A program made the position numbers and the translations under genes. Positions 6,077-7,394 of a stretch of DNA of 7,394 bases are shown piece after piece. Position 1 is the stretch's first letter; each line of letters opens with the position of its first letter. A model generated the notes under the pieces. It was not told the origin of the DNA and did not search any database. It worked only from the letters and a program-made list of their open reading frames with translations. The DNA lies in contig WGBJ01000396.1 of assembly GCA_015494385.1 (NCBI GenBank), positions 1 through 7,394 on the forward strand, in the 5' to 3' direction. Origin of the DNA: Marinosulfonomonas sp. (GTDB taxonomy: Bacteria > Pseudomonadota > Alphaproteobacteria > Rhodobacterales > Rhodobacteraceae).

Positions 6077-6651
6077 CAACCTGGTGGTGGGTGCGTCACG
6101 GGCCAACGCATGAAAAATCCTTTGTCGGCTGGCGCGATGTGCCCGCAGATCTGTCCGACACCGCGCAAATCGCCCGCCTGAACCAACACCTGCCCACGGA
6201 CGCGCTGCTGATCTCCTCAGACCTGTCCCGCAGCATCGCTACCGCCGACGCCATCGCGGGCAACCGCACCCGCCTGCCCCATGCCCAGCCCTTGCGTGAA
6301 TTCAATTTCGGTGACTGGGACGGGCTGACCTTTGATCAGGTCGCCGCCCGCGATCCGGCCCTAAGCCGCGCCTATTGGGAAACACCGGGCGATGTGACGC
6401 CACCAAACGGGGAAAGCTGGAACATGGCCGCCAACCGCATCAGCCCCTTTGTCGATGACATGAGCCGCAAGCACCAAGGCCGCCACATCATCGCGGTGGC
6501 CCATTTCGGTGTGATCCTGACACAGGTGCAGCGGGCGCTGGGGGTTTCGGCCTATCAGGCGGTCTCGCATAAAATCGACAACCTGTCGGTCACCCGCCTG
6601 CAATGGGATGGGGATAAATGGCAAGCCGATGCGATCAACCACATCCCCTGA
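6073..6651 (+). CDS. Histidine phosphatase family protein, probable alpha-ribazole phosphatase (CobC-like)
   Basis: This 192-residue enzyme belongs to the phosphoglycerate-mutase-like histidine phosphatase family. Seen are the catalytic RHG (8-10, His9 phosphorylated in the mechanism), a second basic residue Arg53 in SSDLSRSIATA, Glu77 in REFNFGDWDG, and the second catalytic His144 in AVAHFGVI. The start codon overlaps the cobU stop as ATGA, so translation is probably coupled. That pairing is the main reason to propose a CobC role, removing phosphate from alpha-ribazole-5'-phosphate during cobalamin assembly. The family is catalytically broad and motifs alone do not fix substrate, so a general phosphatase remains possible. 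There is no signal peptide, so it is cytosolic. The gene ends 9 bases from the convergent PLA2-like gene. Confidence 0.87.
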   Translation: MTTWWWVRHGPTHEKSFVGWRDVPADLSDTAQIARLNQHLPTDALLISSDLSRSIATADAIAGNRTRLPHAQPLREFNFGDWDGLTFDQVAARDPALSRAYWETPGDVTPPNGESWNMAANRISPFVDDMSRKHQGRHIIAVAHFGVILTQVQRALGVSAYQAVSHKIDNLSVTRLQWDGDKWQADAINHIP

Positions 6652-6663
6652 CGCAGGCCGTCA
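6649..6663. terminator. Small inverted repeat spanning two convergent stop codons
   Basis: TGACG-CAGGC-CGTCA covers the phosphatase TGA and the opposing PLA2-like TGA. Three of the five base pairs are automatic consequences of two facing TGA codons. There is no T tract on either strand, so terminator function is doubtful, though it is the only structure in the 9-base gap. Confidence 0.2.
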
Positions 6664-7128
6664 ATACCCGAAAAACAGCGTCCGCCAGCGGTCCATCACG
6701 TCCATCGGCATCCCGTTGCCGCTGATCACATCGTAAAACAAATCCACCGCAAACATCGTCTGCTTCAATGTGGTCCCGTCCGGACTGTCACAAGGCACCA
6801 GCGCAATCGCATCATAAATCGCCCGCGCATTTCGCTGCATCAAAGGGTTCGGCCAACGCGTGCCACGCAATTCGTTCAGAAAGGACACATCACAACCGCA
6901 GTTGTATTCCCCCTGCGCCGCCACGCAGTAATCATGCCGCATACAGGCCGCATCCAGCATATCCACCGGCGGCCCCGCGCGTGACATATCCACCGGATGG
7001 TTCGGCCCGCACCAGCGGCCATAAACCGGCGCATACACCTGCAAATTGCTCTGTGCCACAGCCCAGTCAACACTTGCCAAAACCAGCAAAGCCCAGATCA
7101 AAACCCGTTTCATTAATCCATTTCCCAT
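6661..7128 (-). CDS. Small exported phospholipase A2-like protein
   Basis: This 155-residue protein begins with a signal peptide (about 1-25; KR at 7-8, hydrophobic 9-20, AVA before Gln26). The mature part shows a secreted PLA2-type core: a calcium-loop-like YGRWCGPN (36-43) and the helix LDAACMRHDYC (58-68) with the catalytic His65-Asp66 pair, then YNCGCDVSFLNELR (75-88). Cysteines lie at 40, 62, 68, 77, 79 and 113, enough for three disulfides in the periplasm or outside. The classic CCxxHDxC is ACMRHDYC here, resembling plant and bacterial forms. Family members hydrolyse the sn-2 ester of phospholipids using calcium; activity here is inferred. ATG at 7128 has AAGGA (7134-7138) 5 bases upstream; an ATG at 7113 would shorten the signal peptide by five residues and a GTG at 7149 is less likely. 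It converges on the phosphatase gene and shows no clear functional link with its neighbours. Confidence 0.78.
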   Translation of the reverse strand: MGNGLMKRVLIWALLVLASVDWAVAQSNLQVYAPVYGRWCGPNHPVDMSRAGPPVDMLDAACMRHDYCVAAQGEYNCGCDVSFLNELRGTRWPNPLMQRNARAIYDAIALVPCDSPDGTTLKQTMFAVDLFYDVISGNGMPMDVMDRWRTLFFGY

Positions 7129-7133
7129 GCCGT

Positions 7134-7138
7134 TCCTT
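7134..7138 (-). promoter_or_regulatory. Ribosome binding site selecting the PLA2-like start
   Basis: AAGGA on the minus strand lies 5 bases before ATG 7128 and 20 bases before the alternative ATG 7113, so it favours the former. Confidence 0.6.
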
Positions 7139-7177
7139 ACACCACCCACGCGCGCTCTGGCAAATCCGTGCCATCAA

Positions 7178-7202
7178 ATTTCGTGATGTCCCCGTCACAA
7201 AT
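7178..7202. promoter_or_regulatory. Imperfect dyad ATTTcGTGA-N8-TCACAAAT in a divergent intergenic region
   Basis: Arms 7178-7186 and 7195-7202 are complementary except for one extra C in the left arm, around 8 central bases. It sits between the divergent PLA2-like and glutathione S-transferase genes, about 50 and 41 bases from their starts. The GTGA...TCAC core recalls CRP/FNR-family sites, but the spacing (8, not 6) is off, so it is an unassigned candidate operator. Confidence 0.3.
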
Positions 7203-7243
7203 CGCAATTAGGCAAAGCCGCCACGCCGCGCTAACCTGTCGCA

Positions 7244-7394
7244 ATGACCTATGATCTTTACATCGGCGACCGCACATTTTCCAGCTGGTCGCTGCGTGGC
7301 TGGCTGATGTTCGAGAAGTTCAACGTCCCCTGCCGCACCCATATGGCCGGCCTGTATTCCGGCACCCTGAAGCAGGATCTGGCCGAACTTGCTC
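7244..7394 (+). CDS. Glutathione S-transferase family protein, N-terminal part (truncated by window end)
   Basis: ATG at 7244 opens a frame of 50 codons that runs off the window. The first residues, MTYDLYIGDRTFSSWSLRGW, match the start of a bacterial glutathione S-transferase: a thioredoxin-fold first strand, then SSWS with a Ser in the usual glutathione-activating position, then the first helix (LRGWLMFEKFNVP) and a second strand. Such enzymes conjugate or isomerise substrates with glutathione in the cytosol; the specific reaction cannot be told from this fragment. No convincing Shine-Dalgarno precedes the ATG, so the start relies on alignment with the family. It is transcribed away from the PLA2-like gene. 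Confidence 0.85.
   Translation, partial: MTYDLYIGDRTFSSWSLRGWLMFEKFNVPCRTHMAGLYSGTLKQDLAELA

Noticed and set aside
1..7394. Mobile elements, CRISPR arrays, tRNA/rRNA genes, toxin-antitoxin or defence systems
   Set aside because: No transposase or integrase motifs, spaced direct repeats, tRNA-like cloverleaf or defence domains were seen; the genes are housekeeping, transport and cofactor functions.

Overview
The window carries ordinary, tightly packed, GC-rich bacterial chromosome that looks alphaproteobacterial, most likely Rhodobacterales (Roseobacter group). That lineage call is inferred from recognised protein families and their order (CoaBC, dUTPase, a membrane-anchored MoeB-like protein, a polar amino-acid ABC transporter, ChaN, CobU) and from a GCGC-TTC-GCGC hairpin between genes. 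No marker gene such as rRNA is present to prove it.

The left two thirds (13-5407) is a run of six genes on the minus strand. In transcription order they are a ChaN-like secreted protein (4619-5407), coaBC (3296-4492), dut (2778-3239), a MoeB/ThiF-type E1-like enzyme with an N-terminal membrane region (1726-2778), an amino-acid periplasmic binding protein (861-1655) and its membrane permease (13-807). dut and moeB overlap by one base (TAGTG). coaBC is preceded by 126 bases rich in small stem-loops. A strong hairpin followed by T5 lies between the binding-protein and permease genes, which fits partial termination giving more binding protein than permease. The transporter ATPase is not in the window and probably lies beyond position 1.

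Transcription diverges around 5408-5542. On the plus strand follow cobU (5543-6076) and a histidine phosphatase (6073-6651) that overlaps it by ATGA. The pair fits late cobalamin assembly (adenosylcobinamide kinase/guanylyltransferase plus a CobC-like alpha-ribazole phosphatase). The divergent region holds a perfect TTGGCA-N4-TGCCAA dyad and a third TTGGCA copy nearer cobU.

The right end has a convergent minus-strand gene for a small secreted phospholipase A2-like protein (6661-7128), whose stop codon lies 9 bases from the phosphatase stop. A divergent intergenic region with an imperfect dyad follows, then the first 50 codons of a glutathione S-transferase on the plus strand (7244 to the window end).

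There is no sign of mobile elements, CRISPR, phage, tRNA or rRNA, and no gene-free stretch exceeds about 135 bases. I see no convincing evidence for a new biological system. The items most worth a second look are the membrane-anchored E1-like protein, the PLA2-like exported protein, the TTGGCA sites and the intra-operon terminator.
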